Part shown: positions 6,475 through 13,346 of the stretch, in pieces
Numbering within the stretch: position 1 is the stretch's first letter
How the letters are laid out: each line of letters starts with the position of its first letter
Assembly: GCA_002316835.1 (NCBI GenBank)
Contig: DCEG01000041.1
Coordinates: 1-23,434 of the forward strand
From: Bacteroidales bacterium UBA1035
GTDB lineage: Bacteria; Bacteroidota; Bacteroidia; Bacteroidales; Dysgonomonadaceae
Direction of reading: 5' to 3'
Length of the DNA: 23,434 nucleotides
Program-made: the position numbers and the translations under genes
The notes under the pieces: generated by a model
What the model was told of the DNA's origin: nothing
Database searches by the model: none
What the model saw: the letters and a program-made list of their open reading frames with translations, nothing else

Positions 6475-7179
6475 TTATAAGGTATAAAGTCGTTCCGCCC
6501 GAGTAGGTTTTTGATTACCGAGATTTTTAACAATCGGTTTTTCCCATACCAATTGGAAATCATTGGGCATTGCGTACTCTGAAATAAACAGCGTGTGTCC
6601 TTCATTTTTCATCAAAAAACACCATTTATAAAAGGCATTGTATGAAAATGTAGGTGTATTTCCAAAACGAGTTGTTCCTTTGTAGGGAATGTCGCAATAG
6701 ACAATTGAATGTCTGGGGATTAACAGTTGACGATAATCGCAACACTCGAAACGAATACCTTTCAAAAGCTTTATTTGTGGTTTGATGTTGTCAATGGCTT
6801 CTTGAACATAATCGCGCCCGTCATTGCTGCTTCCAGCATATCTACCAAAAAACTTTGCTCGAAATGATGCCATAAAACCAATCCATCCTATTTCAAAGTC
6901 CGAAAGTATCCCAACACCACAACGGTATTGGTTACGAGCTTTTTCGTAAATTTGTTTATTGATGATTGAAGGTGGTCGCTCCCCTTTTACCAAACTTTGA
7001 AACATAGCGATTAGATAAGGATTTATATCAGCTGCCAGGCGATTGCCGTCAACATGTGCTATTACGTTACAACCACCACAAAACGGTTCAACGAAGTACT
7101 GCCCACTGTGTCTATTTTTCAGCATAATGGGCAAAATATCCTTGCAAATACGTCGTTTGCTTCCCATGTATTTCATCAT
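6475..7179 (-). CDS. Dam-type DNA adenine N6-methyltransferase (D12 class)
   Basis: A 234-residue adenine-N6 methyltransferase of the D12 (Dam-like) class. It shows KYMGSKRR (3-10), the AdoMet-binding motif FVEPFCGG (29-36), DINPYL (51-56), and the catalytic motif at 163-166, which reads DIPY where DPPY is usual. The target sequence cannot be told from the protein. No restriction enzyme is adjacent, so it is an orphan methylase. Its start overlaps the traQ stop (ATGATGA), making it the last cistron of the tra operon and expressed with the conjugation machinery. Likely uses are protecting incoming or outgoing element DNA from host restriction, or altering host gene control. Two adjacent ATGs (7179 and 7176) could serve as start. 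Confidence 0.9.
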   Translation of the reverse strand: MMKYMGSKRRICKDILPIMLKNRHSGQYFVEPFCGGCNVIAHVDGNRLAADINPYLIAMFQSLVKGERPPSIINKQIYEKARNQYRCGVGILSDFEIGWIGFMASFRAKFFGRYAGSSNDGRDYVQEAIDNIKPQIKLLKGIRFECCDYRQLLIPRHSIVYCDIPYKGTTRFGNTPTFSYNAFYKWCFLMKNEGHTLFISEYAMPNDFQLVWEKPIVKNLGNQKPTRAERLYTL

Positions 7180-7628
7180 CTCGAAATTTTGGATGTTTCT
7201 TCATCCTTAGTATTAAACTGAAACTCCAACTTCCTTTCATTCCCGAAACTATCTTCCACAACCACTTCAAACTGCTGACTTTCGTCAGAACGTGAAGTGT
7301 AGTATAGTCGGAACTCTTTATCCGGTAATGAATAGCGGTCATTTGGCAGAAAAACATCTCCATCTTTTCCTAATCGCAACTCGCCGTAGCCTTCACTTTG
7401 GAAATAACGAATGGTATAACGATTATCGTCAAAGCTTCCGGTTTCGATTAGCGAGCAACGGATTTCGACGGTTTCGTTTTGCTTAATTTCTTTACGCACC
7501 GGCATCGTGCGAATATCGAATTCGTAAGCCTGTTGAATATCCAATTTACCATCGCAAGCAGATAGACAAAACCCGGCAATGAGTAGCACTCCCACTACCC
7601 ATAAATTGTTTTTTATTTTATGTTTCAT
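7176..7628 (-). CDS. traQ: Conjugative transposon protein TraQ (DUF3872), lipoprotein
   Basis: A 150-residue protein of the TraQ (DUF3872) family of Bacteroidota conjugative transposons. The N-terminus has a basic start, a hydrophobic segment (9-21) and the lipobox LSAC with C25 as the lipidation site, so it should be a membrane-anchored lipoprotein. The remainder looks like a beta-sandwich (VEIRCSL, YTIRYFQ, EFRLYYT, QFEVVVED). Its place after traO and at the end of the tra gene series matches CTnDOT, except that traP is absent between them. The exact role in mating is not known. Confidence 0.9.
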   Translation of the reverse strand: MKHKIKNNLWVVGVLLIAGFCLSACDGKLDIQQAYEFDIRTMPVRKEIKQNETVEIRCSLIETGSFDDNRYTIRYFQSEGYGELRLGKDGDVFLPNDRYSLPDKEFRLYYTSRSDESQQFEVVVEDSFGNERKLEFQFNTKDEETSKISR

Positions 7629-7645
7629 TATTATTGGTTTTATTG

Positions 7646-8215
7646 TTAAAAAATAAGCCTTATTCCCGTTTGCAAAGAAGGTCTGAACATCTCCACATCA
7701 CTTCCCCACAACACATTGCATTTCCCTTTTACGAAAAGCACAAGATTGTCTATTACAAACACATCCAATGCCAAGTGATATGTACCGCCGTAAACAAATC
7801 GGTCTCGTGTCAGCAGTGTTGCACCGTCAGGTAAAAGCTTTTCATTTCGATTAACGGTTTCATAACCTGCAACGGCAGTAATTCCGGTGTTGAGAAATAT
7901 GTTCTTTCCTGCATCGGAAAAGAGATTTAAGAGATAACCACCTTCAAAAGCAACCGTTTCGGAAGGAGTTTGCATTTCACGATAAGCAAAATGCTTTTTC
8001 GCATATTCCAACCCGAACAACCATTGGTTGGCTCGTTTGTGATTAATCGTCATTGCCATTTCCAAAGTATAATTTCTGTTTTCAAACAGCTTGCTTTCCG
8101 TAATCGGAACGCCTATGGACAACTGCAAACCACGTTGTCCGGGTATCAACCGTTGGGCGTGTGATGCAGTGGCTATCGCCACCGTCATCAACATAAATAA
8201 CAGTATCCGTTTCAT
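7646..8215 (-). CDS. traO: Conjugative transposon protein TraO
   Basis: A 189-residue TraO family protein. A classic signal peptide (1-20, ending SHA before Q21) is followed by alternating strands (LQLSIGVPI, WLFGLEYAKK, ILFLN-like and LVLFVKGKCN) ending in RLIF. The pattern of strands and the C-terminal aromatic residue suggest an outer-membrane beta-barrel, which is an inference. The start codon shares one base with the traN stop (TAATG), showing translational coupling. TraO is part of the standard set of CTnDOT-type tra genes needed for the mating channel. Confidence 0.9.
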   Translation of the reverse strand: MKRILLFMLMTVAIATASHAQRLIPGQRGLQLSIGVPITESKLFENRNYTLEMAMTINHKRANQWLFGLEYAKKHFAYREMQTPSETVAFEGGYLLNLFSDAGKNIFLNTGITAVAGYETVNRNEKLLPDGATLLTRDRFVYGGTYHLALDVFVIDNLVLFVKGKCNVLWGSDVEMFRPSLQTGIRLIF

Positions 8216-9135
8216 TAGAATTTCAATTTCAAGTTATCGATGTTTTTGGCACGGATTAAATCCTCGTTTTCTACCACAAACGTTTGATGCCTCCCGCCGT
8301 TTTGCTCAAAGAGTGTTACTTCCAACTGCTTATCATCGGGCAGCGTAAATTGTTCCAAGGCAAAGACGGAACGTTGGGTTTGGTATCCGCCGACACGCGT
8401 CACATCGTTGTACATCCGATGCGGATGCAGGATTTGTTCCTGTATGGCGGTGCGTTTGGCCACTTTTTTATCGACTACCTTAAACGTGATGAAATCGATG
8501 TTATACGGCATCTGATTTTGGTTTTTTGTCAGTAAATGGAAATACAAAAGTCCGTTGTGGCTGTATAATCCACGCAACAGGAACTGAATGCCGAACTTTT
8601 TACTGCCGATGTGTTTGATTACTCTGCGGTCGTTTTGCCAAATGGTTTTCATTATCAACTTGACCAACACCGGCGATTGACTGCCCAATTCTTTGAAATA
8701 AATATCAGCTTTGTTGGTGGGCAAATTATTTGTACCCGAATACAAGAAGTCCTGCATCTCGATGTTCAGGCGTTCCGGTTCTTCGGCATACTTTACATTG
8801 AAACTGTAAAAACTACCGTCCTCACAAATAACCGAAAGATTGGTTTCCGTTTCAAAATCACGCACGGCTGCTTTTACACGAAGTACGTTGTCGGCATCTT
8901 CCGCTTTCCCTGCAATAATGTTACTGCTTCCCAAATCAACGTAACGGATTTGAGCGGGAAAAATCAGATGAACGGTTTTCTCGAACGTGATTTGCAAGCC
9001 GTAAGGCAACACTACTCTTCCGTTAGGAATGGAACGGCTCATACCTTGATACAGGTCGCCCGAGCCGATTTGGGCGTTAGCAAGAAAACTTCCTGCCAAT
9101 AAAATGGTAGATAAAAATAGTTGTTTAATTTTCAT
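8215..9135 (-). CDS. traN: Conjugative transposon protein TraN (DUF4138)
   Basis: A 306-residue TraN protein with a signal peptide (1-21, ending LANA-Q). Family features include the VHLIFPAQIRYVDLGSSNI stretch (about 55-73), KAEDADNVLRVKA (about 77-89) and the C-terminal EQFTLPDDKQL region. It is secreted to the periplasm and is likely comparable to VirB9, an outer-membrane-complex component that works with the VirB10-like TraM encoded just upstream. The VirB9 comparison is by analogy of order, secretion and strand-rich composition. The reading frame is intact and of normal length for the family. Confidence 0.92.
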   Translation of the reverse strand: MKIKQLFLSTILLAGSFLANAQIGSGDLYQGMSRSIPNGRVVLPYGLQITFEKTVHLIFPAQIRYVDLGSSNIIAGKAEDADNVLRVKAAVRDFETETNLSVICEDGSFYSFNVKYAEEPERLNIEMQDFLYSGTNNLPTNKADIYFKELGSQSPVLVKLIMKTIWQNDRRVIKHIGSKKFGIQFLLRGLYSHNGLLYFHLLTKNQNQMPYNIDFITFKVVDKKVAKRTAIQEQILHPHRMYNDVTRVGGYQTQRSVFALEQFTLPDDKQLEVTLFEQNGGRHQTFVVENEDLIRAKNIDNLKLKF

Positions 9136-9165
9136 TGTTGTTGTTTTTTTTGATTTGTAATTAAC

Positions 9166-10560
9166 TTATTTATTGTCTGTTAGATAAAGCAAATGTCCGC
9201 TTTTAAGCGTTACTTTTACTTCCCGCATTTTTTTGTTAATGTATTGCGATGCACCCTGCATTACACCCTTTCCTGCATCGGCAGCCAATTGTTGTCCTGC
9301 GGATGAATTAAACGTGAAACTCGTTCCTGCCGATTGTCCCATTCCGGCAACGACTTCCTTCACGGCGTTCATCTCTTCGTGATTGGGAATAAAGATACCC
9401 TGCTGTCCGTCCATATCATACGCCGAGAGATTGACGCCGATAATTCGCCCTTGTTGCTCAATGCTTGTTACGGAAAGGGTTAAGCGATTACCTTGTATTT
9501 TGGCAATGGCGGTCAAGAGTTTGTTTTTCGGAAGGTGCAGATTGGCTACCCGTGCCGTTTCCAACAGACGTAAACGAACAGCTTCGCCGTCTTTTATGGT
9601 TATCGTTTCATGAACCGATACTTTCAGCGTGTTTTTATCCAAGCCTTCATTGATATTATTCGTACCGGAAAAGAAATAGCGATTACGCTCTTGTAATTGT
9701 TCAGCCATAAACACGCTGTCCGGTACTTCTTGATAAAGTGACGAAACCACGTTTTTCATTTCGGGCAGTACGGTAAATGTCGGCTCTTTGGTTTTGGCTT
9801 CCGCTTTGGTGTGAGCATTAGGCAACGGCTCGTCCATTTCTCGCTCAACGGCAGTTTCAAAAGGATTTGTTGTTGCCGTTTGCTGATTTTGCGGCATATA
9901 TTTGGCAGCCAACTGATACGACTTTTCCATTAAAGCGATGTGGTCGTCTTCTTCATTTTTACTCTCTTCCAACTCGATAAGCTTGTCACGAAGTTCCGTT
10001 ACTTCTCGCCATAACTCTTCCTTTTCAGGGTCGTGAGCAGGCGGCTCGTTAAATGCTTGCAACATCCGGGTAGTTTCTTGATATTGATTGACCGATTTTA
10101 ACATAGGGTCGTCGTTGTCGGTTTTGTATGCCGATAAAGCTTCGTTCCTGTTTTCGCTTTCACGGTCGAAATAATCGTACAAACTGCCAATCATTCCTTG
10201 TTGATTTTTCTCTTTTTCTTCGTCTGTACCAAGTGTATAGGCTTTCAGTTTATCGTCGGGTAAGTCGAGATTGGATGCTTGCGGAATATCGTCGTTCAAT
10301 CCGATTTGCTCTTCCGCTTTTTTCTTTTCATCCGATGACGGCTTAAAAACAAGCCACATAAACAGAACGAAAAGAATACCCATTGCACTGAAAACAATTG
10401 CCTTTTTTAGTTTCTCTTTATCTTGTGGCGACAATTGTTTAACGATGTCTCTTTTGTCGGGTTTGTCTTGTTTTCCGCTGTTTTCTTGTTCTTCTTGCGT
10501 CGAATGAGCGGTCTGTTCCGGTGGAAGGATTTCTTGACTTTGTTCTTTTTCATTTTTCAT
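9166..10560 (-). CDS. traM: Conjugative transposon protein TraM (VirB10-like)
   Basis: A 464-residue TraM protein. A long charged cytoplasmic N-terminus (1-52) is followed by a single membrane segment (about 53-72), a polar, glutamine- and glutamate-rich linker with likely coiled coil (about 170-215), and a strand-rich C-terminal domain (about 290-464) with motifs such as VRLRLLETA and GIFIPNH. This bitopic layout is that of VirB10, the energy-sensing scaffold that links inner and outer membrane parts of a type IV secretion channel. It sits between traL and traN as in CTnDOT, with 11 bp to traL. Confidence 0.92.
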   Translation of the reverse strand: MKNEKEQSQEILPPEQTAHSTQEEQENSGKQDKPDKRDIVKQLSPQDKEKLKKAIVFSAMGILFVLFMWLVFKPSSDEKKKAEEQIGLNDDIPQASNLDLPDDKLKAYTLGTDEEKEKNQQGMIGSLYDYFDRESENRNEALSAYKTDNDDPMLKSVNQYQETTRMLQAFNEPPAHDPEKEELWREVTELRDKLIELEESKNEEDDHIALMEKSYQLAAKYMPQNQQTATTNPFETAVEREMDEPLPNAHTKAEAKTKEPTFTVLPEMKNVVSSLYQEVPDSVFMAEQLQERNRYFFSGTNNINEGLDKNTLKVSVHETITIKDGEAVRLRLLETARVANLHLPKNKLLTAIAKIQGNRLTLSVTSIEQQGRIIGVNLSAYDMDGQQGIFIPNHEEMNAVKEVVAGMGQSAGTSFTFNSSAGQQLAADAGKGVMQGASQYINKKMREVKVTLKSGHLLYLTDNK

Positions 10561-10571
10561 AGTTATTGATT

Positions 10572-10844
10572 TTAGGTAGTTGATTGTTCAAATTTTTCTG
10601 TCTGATACAAACTGTCTTTCAGTATCGGTGTATCTATCAGTTCCGGCACGTCTTGTTTGATTATTTCGGTCTGTTCCGTTTTTTCGGTTTTCTTTTCAGG
10701 AATAAACATCGGTATAATCAATCCGATACAACTGATAAAATAAATACTGCACACGGTTATCAGAATTACTCGTCGCTGACGCATAGTCAGTCGTTCGCAC
10801 CCTGCTTTAAGCCACAAGTGCAATCTCAAATAGGCTCGCTTCAT
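10572..10844 (-). CDS. traL: Conjugative transposon protein TraL (DUF3989)
   Basis: A 90-residue protein with a basic N-terminus containing a tandem of arginines and leucines, one membrane-spanning segment (about 25-48) and an acidic, lysine- and glutamate-rich C-terminal tail. This is the layout of the short TraL (DUF3989) proteins encoded between traK and traM in Bacteroidota conjugative transposons. Its start overlaps the traK stop as ATGA (10841-10844). Its role is probably structural in the inner membrane. No enzymatic motif is present. Confidence 0.85.
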   Translation of the reverse strand: MKRAYLRLHLWLKAGCERLTMRQRRVILITVCSIYFISCIGLIIPMFIPEKKTEKTEQTEIIKQDVPELIDTPILKDSLYQTEKFEQSTT

Positions 10845-11464
10845 CGCTTTATGGTTTGAATGTCTTGATTTTGCAATACAACGAAACGTTCCAAGGTAAA
10901 CCCTTGCGGATTATTGTCGGAGCGCACCGAATTAATCAGTTCGCAATCGGTTATAAGCGAACGTTCCGTGATGTTGCTTTGACGAATAATGTATTGCCGA
11001 GCAAATGTTTTTGCTCTGTAAGGATAGCTCTCGAAGTTGCACACGATGCTGTCTATTTCGATGCGTTGATTGATATTTCCCGAAATTATTCGTGTGAAAT
11101 ACCCTTTTTCCATTAAATCTTTATAGTAATTGTATGCAGACTTGTCGGCAAGCATAAAGGCACGTTTCATATTGCTTTCAATGGCATTTTTGTCGGGTGC
11201 AACGGTAAAAAAGAGTTCGTGAAAACGTCTTATGTGTTCCCTTGCTTCTACCGGACGATTGGCTTCCGCATTTTGTGAAAGTGCCAATATCAACGATTTT
11301 CCGTTGTCCAACACATATACTTTTTCTCGTTGTTTTTCGGCAAAGCTGTATGATTGATAGAGTGCGTATCCGCAGACACACAAGCAGAGAACAACAAAAA
11401 TCAATGCGTACAAGCGTATCTGCTTGAAGGATGTTTCGATGTTTTTTAATGATTTGAATTCCAT
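10841..11464 (-). CDS. traK: Conjugative transposon protein TraK (VirB8-like)
   Basis: A 207-residue bitopic protein with a short cytoplasmic start, one membrane segment (about 19-37) and a periplasmic domain rich in alternating helix and strand. Typical TraK stretches are YVLDNGKSLILALSQN (about 50-65) and HELFFTVAPD (about 86-95). The topology and position match VirB8-type assembly factors, which nucleate the inner-membrane complex. It is separated from traJ by an 86-bp gap holding a long inverted repeat and is coupled to traL at its 3' end. Confidence 0.92.
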   Translation of the reverse strand: MEFKSLKNIETSFKQIRLYALIFVVLCLCVCGYALYQSYSFAEKQREKVYVLDNGKSLILALSQNAEANRPVEAREHIRRFHELFFTVAPDKNAIESNMKRAFMLADKSAYNYYKDLMEKGYFTRIISGNINQRIEIDSIVCNFESYPYRAKTFARQYIIRQSNITERSLITDCELINSVRSDNNPQGFTLERFVVLQNQDIQTIKR

Positions 11465-11550
11465 AATATTAGTTTTTTGTGGACAAGTAAACGGATTGTC
11501 AAGGATTTTTCCCTTTACGCAGTTTACTTGTCCACTTGTTTGTTTTTGGG
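11465..11550. repeat. Inverted repeat in traJ-traK gap
   Basis: GTGGACAAGTAAAC (11479-11492) is perfectly complementary to 11522-11535, with a 29-base loop. A related repeat occupies the gap on the other side of traJ (12586-12697). It could form an RNA hairpin that tunes expression or stability within the tra transcript. Confidence 0.7.
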
Positions 11551-12585
11551 TTATCTCTTTTTAAGCATTCCGCGAATGCGTCCGGCAACATTTCCTGCCA
11601 CTGCACCGCCTGCCGCAGCCGTCGCTTTTCCGCCTGTTACGGCTTTGTTTCCGGCATGTTTTGCCTGTTCACTCAGGTTTTTGCTGTAATTGCCCATACC
11701 ACCGCCTGCTTCGATAATCCATCCTGCTATGGTGGGTACGGTAAAATAACCCACGATACCGATAAGAAAGAAAACGATGTAATACCAATTGCTTCCATCG
11801 GCAATAAAGTTAGGGTCTTCCAACATGGCGATGTCTTTTTGTAGCATTAACACCTGTATTTTTGTCAAAAGAGCAGTCAAGATACTACTCACAGGCAACC
11901 ACAAATAGACGGAAATATATCTGCTGAACCAAGCCGTTATTGAACCGCCCAATCCATCCCACATACCAATGGCAAATACAATTGGTCCTAAAATGGATAG
12001 GACAATCAAAAAGAAAGTTCGAACCGTGTCGATGACTAATCCCGCAGCTTGATATAAAAGTTCCAACAGTTCATAGACCTTTTCCATCATCCATTTTTTG
12101 GTATTGTAAGCTGCTCTTTCAGCATACATTCCCGCAATGGTAACTGCATCGGATACACCGATGATTCCCATTTCTTCGATTTTCTCGTCCCATTTGGCTT
12201 GGTCTGCCAAATATGCCGTTTCGGGATTTCGCAAGAGTGCTTCGTATTGCAAATCATCTCGTTTCTGTTTCAATGTCTGTACTTCACTGTTTTGCTGTTT
12301 TACCATCTGTTCCGTGCCTTTTACTATCGGACTTAATACGGCATTGATACTTCCCAAAACCAACGGCGAGAAAAACAGGATGCACAATCCCAATGCAAAA
12401 GGTCGTAGCAAGGGATACACGTCAATGGGTTCGGCACGTGCCAACGATGCCCATACTCGCATCGCGATGTAAAATAACGCACCCAATCCCGCAATTCCTT
12501 TGGCTACACCCGTCAATTGTGATGATAAGGGTATCATCTCGTTGTACGTTGTACGTAACAATTCGTGTAGGCTGTTAAAATCCAT
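11551..12585 (-). CDS. traJ: Conjugative transposon protein TraJ (VirB6-like)
   Basis: A 344-residue polytopic membrane protein with about five hydrophobic segments (around 30-46, 62-82, 185-208, 222-243 and 266-290) and a glutamine- and lysine-rich helical stretch in between (95-125). The C-terminus after 293 is rich in glycine and alanine with scattered lysines (about 300-344). This is the pattern of TraJ of CTnDOT-type elements, comparable to VirB6/TrbL inner-membrane channel proteins. Both flanking gaps carry related inverted repeats. The length is normal and the frame intact. Confidence 0.92.
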   Translation of the reverse strand: MDFNSLHELLRTTYNEMIPLSSQLTGVAKGIAGLGALFYIAMRVWASLARAEPIDVYPLLRPFALGLCILFFSPLVLGSINAVLSPIVKGTEQMVKQQNSEVQTLKQKRDDLQYEALLRNPETAYLADQAKWDEKIEEMGIIGVSDAVTIAGMYAERAAYNTKKWMMEKVYELLELLYQAAGLVIDTVRTFFLIVLSILGPIVFAIGMWDGLGGSITAWFSRYISVYLWLPVSSILTALLTKIQVLMLQKDIAMLEDPNFIADGSNWYYIVFFLIGIVGYFTVPTIAGWIIEAGGGMGNYSKNLSEQAKHAGNKAVTGGKATAAAGGAVAGNVAGRIRGMLKKR

Positions 12586-12697
12586 ATTATTAGTTTTTAG
12601 TGGATGAGTTTACAAGTAAACAAGATGCGATTATCCTTATTTTCAGCATTTTGTCTATCGCTTTGACCCGTTTACTCGTCAACTTGTTTACTTTTAT
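12586..12697. repeat. Inverted repeat in traI-traJ gap
   Basis: AAGTAAACAAG (12614-12624) is perfectly complementary to 12683-12693, and a short palindrome GTTTAC-AA-GTAAAC overlaps the first arm (12608-12621). The right half resembles the right half of the repeat at 11522-11546, so the two gaps around traJ seem to carry copies of one element. Confidence 0.65.
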
Positions 12698-13327
12698 TTA
12701 CCAAAATCTATGTTCATCCATACCGTAAAGTTCCTGTACACGACGAGTATCGTCTTTTTTCTTGGCACGAACGTAGCTTACTGAGATGTTTTTGCGAGTG
12801 TAATAGGATGTGATTGCTTTGTACTCTTTTACCTGTTCATAGATAGCGTTAATCATATCCATACGTTCCTTGTCGTTCATCGAGAAAGAACCATTTTGCA
12901 CTATGGATTTCAACTCTTTGATTGACTCGCCGCTCAATTCAAGCAATCGGGCATAACCCGATGCCATCGCAGCAAGTTCGGTTGGACGAAAGTTGGTGTC
13001 GGAAAGCATTCGTTTGTAAGCATCCACGTAAATTCCCGTGATGTCGCCCACCATAACCAATGTTTCCTTTACCTTGTAAGCATCGCCAATTAAGTTGTTT
13101 ACTTTTTTAAGGGCATCGTAATACTTTTTGGTGTCGTTGTAGAGTTTTTCCACTTCTTTAAATCCGTTTAGCGTGTTTTTTACGGTTTTACTTGCCGTAG
13201 CTATCTCTTTAACCGAGTTAGCAATATTACCTGCAAAGTTACCCGGATCGGTTACCACCCATTGGGCATTGGCTGTCCCGAAACAAAGGGCAAAAGCCAA
13301 CAGAATAAGAGAAAGTTTTGTTTTCAT
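12698..13327 (-). CDS. traI: Conjugative transposon protein TraI (DUF4141)
   Basis: A 209-residue secreted protein of the TraI (DUF4141) family. The start at 13327 is chosen because it begins a clear signal peptide (MKTKLSLILL to TANA, cleaved before Q22). A longer open frame reaching 13426 would place this signal internally and overlap traG. The mature part is helical, with VKEIATASKTVKNTLNGFKEVEKLY (about 38-62) and a basic C-terminal end. This layout resembles VirB5/TrbJ-type periplasmic proteins of type IV systems, a comparison by topology and gene order only. It lies 19 bp after traG. Confidence 0.9.
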   Translation of the reverse strand: MKTKLSLILLAFALCFGTANAQWVVTDPGNFAGNIANSVKEIATASKTVKNTLNGFKEVEKLYNDTKKYYDALKKVNNLIGDAYKVKETLVMVGDITGIYVDAYKRMLSDTNFRPTELAAMASGYARLLELSGESIKELKSIVQNGSFSMNDKERMDMINAIYEQVKEYKAITSYYTRKNISVSYVRAKKKDDTRRVQELYGMDEHRFW

Positions 13328-13346
13328 GATGATAATTTTTAAAAGG

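Noticed and set aside
6475..7179. Restriction-modification system
   Set aside because: Only a methylase is present; neighbours are traQ and a convergent operon, with no restriction endonuclease gene.
8611..9102. 163-codon plus-strand frame inside traN
   Set aside because: Lies entirely opposite traN, which has a signal peptide and family motifs; no independent support.
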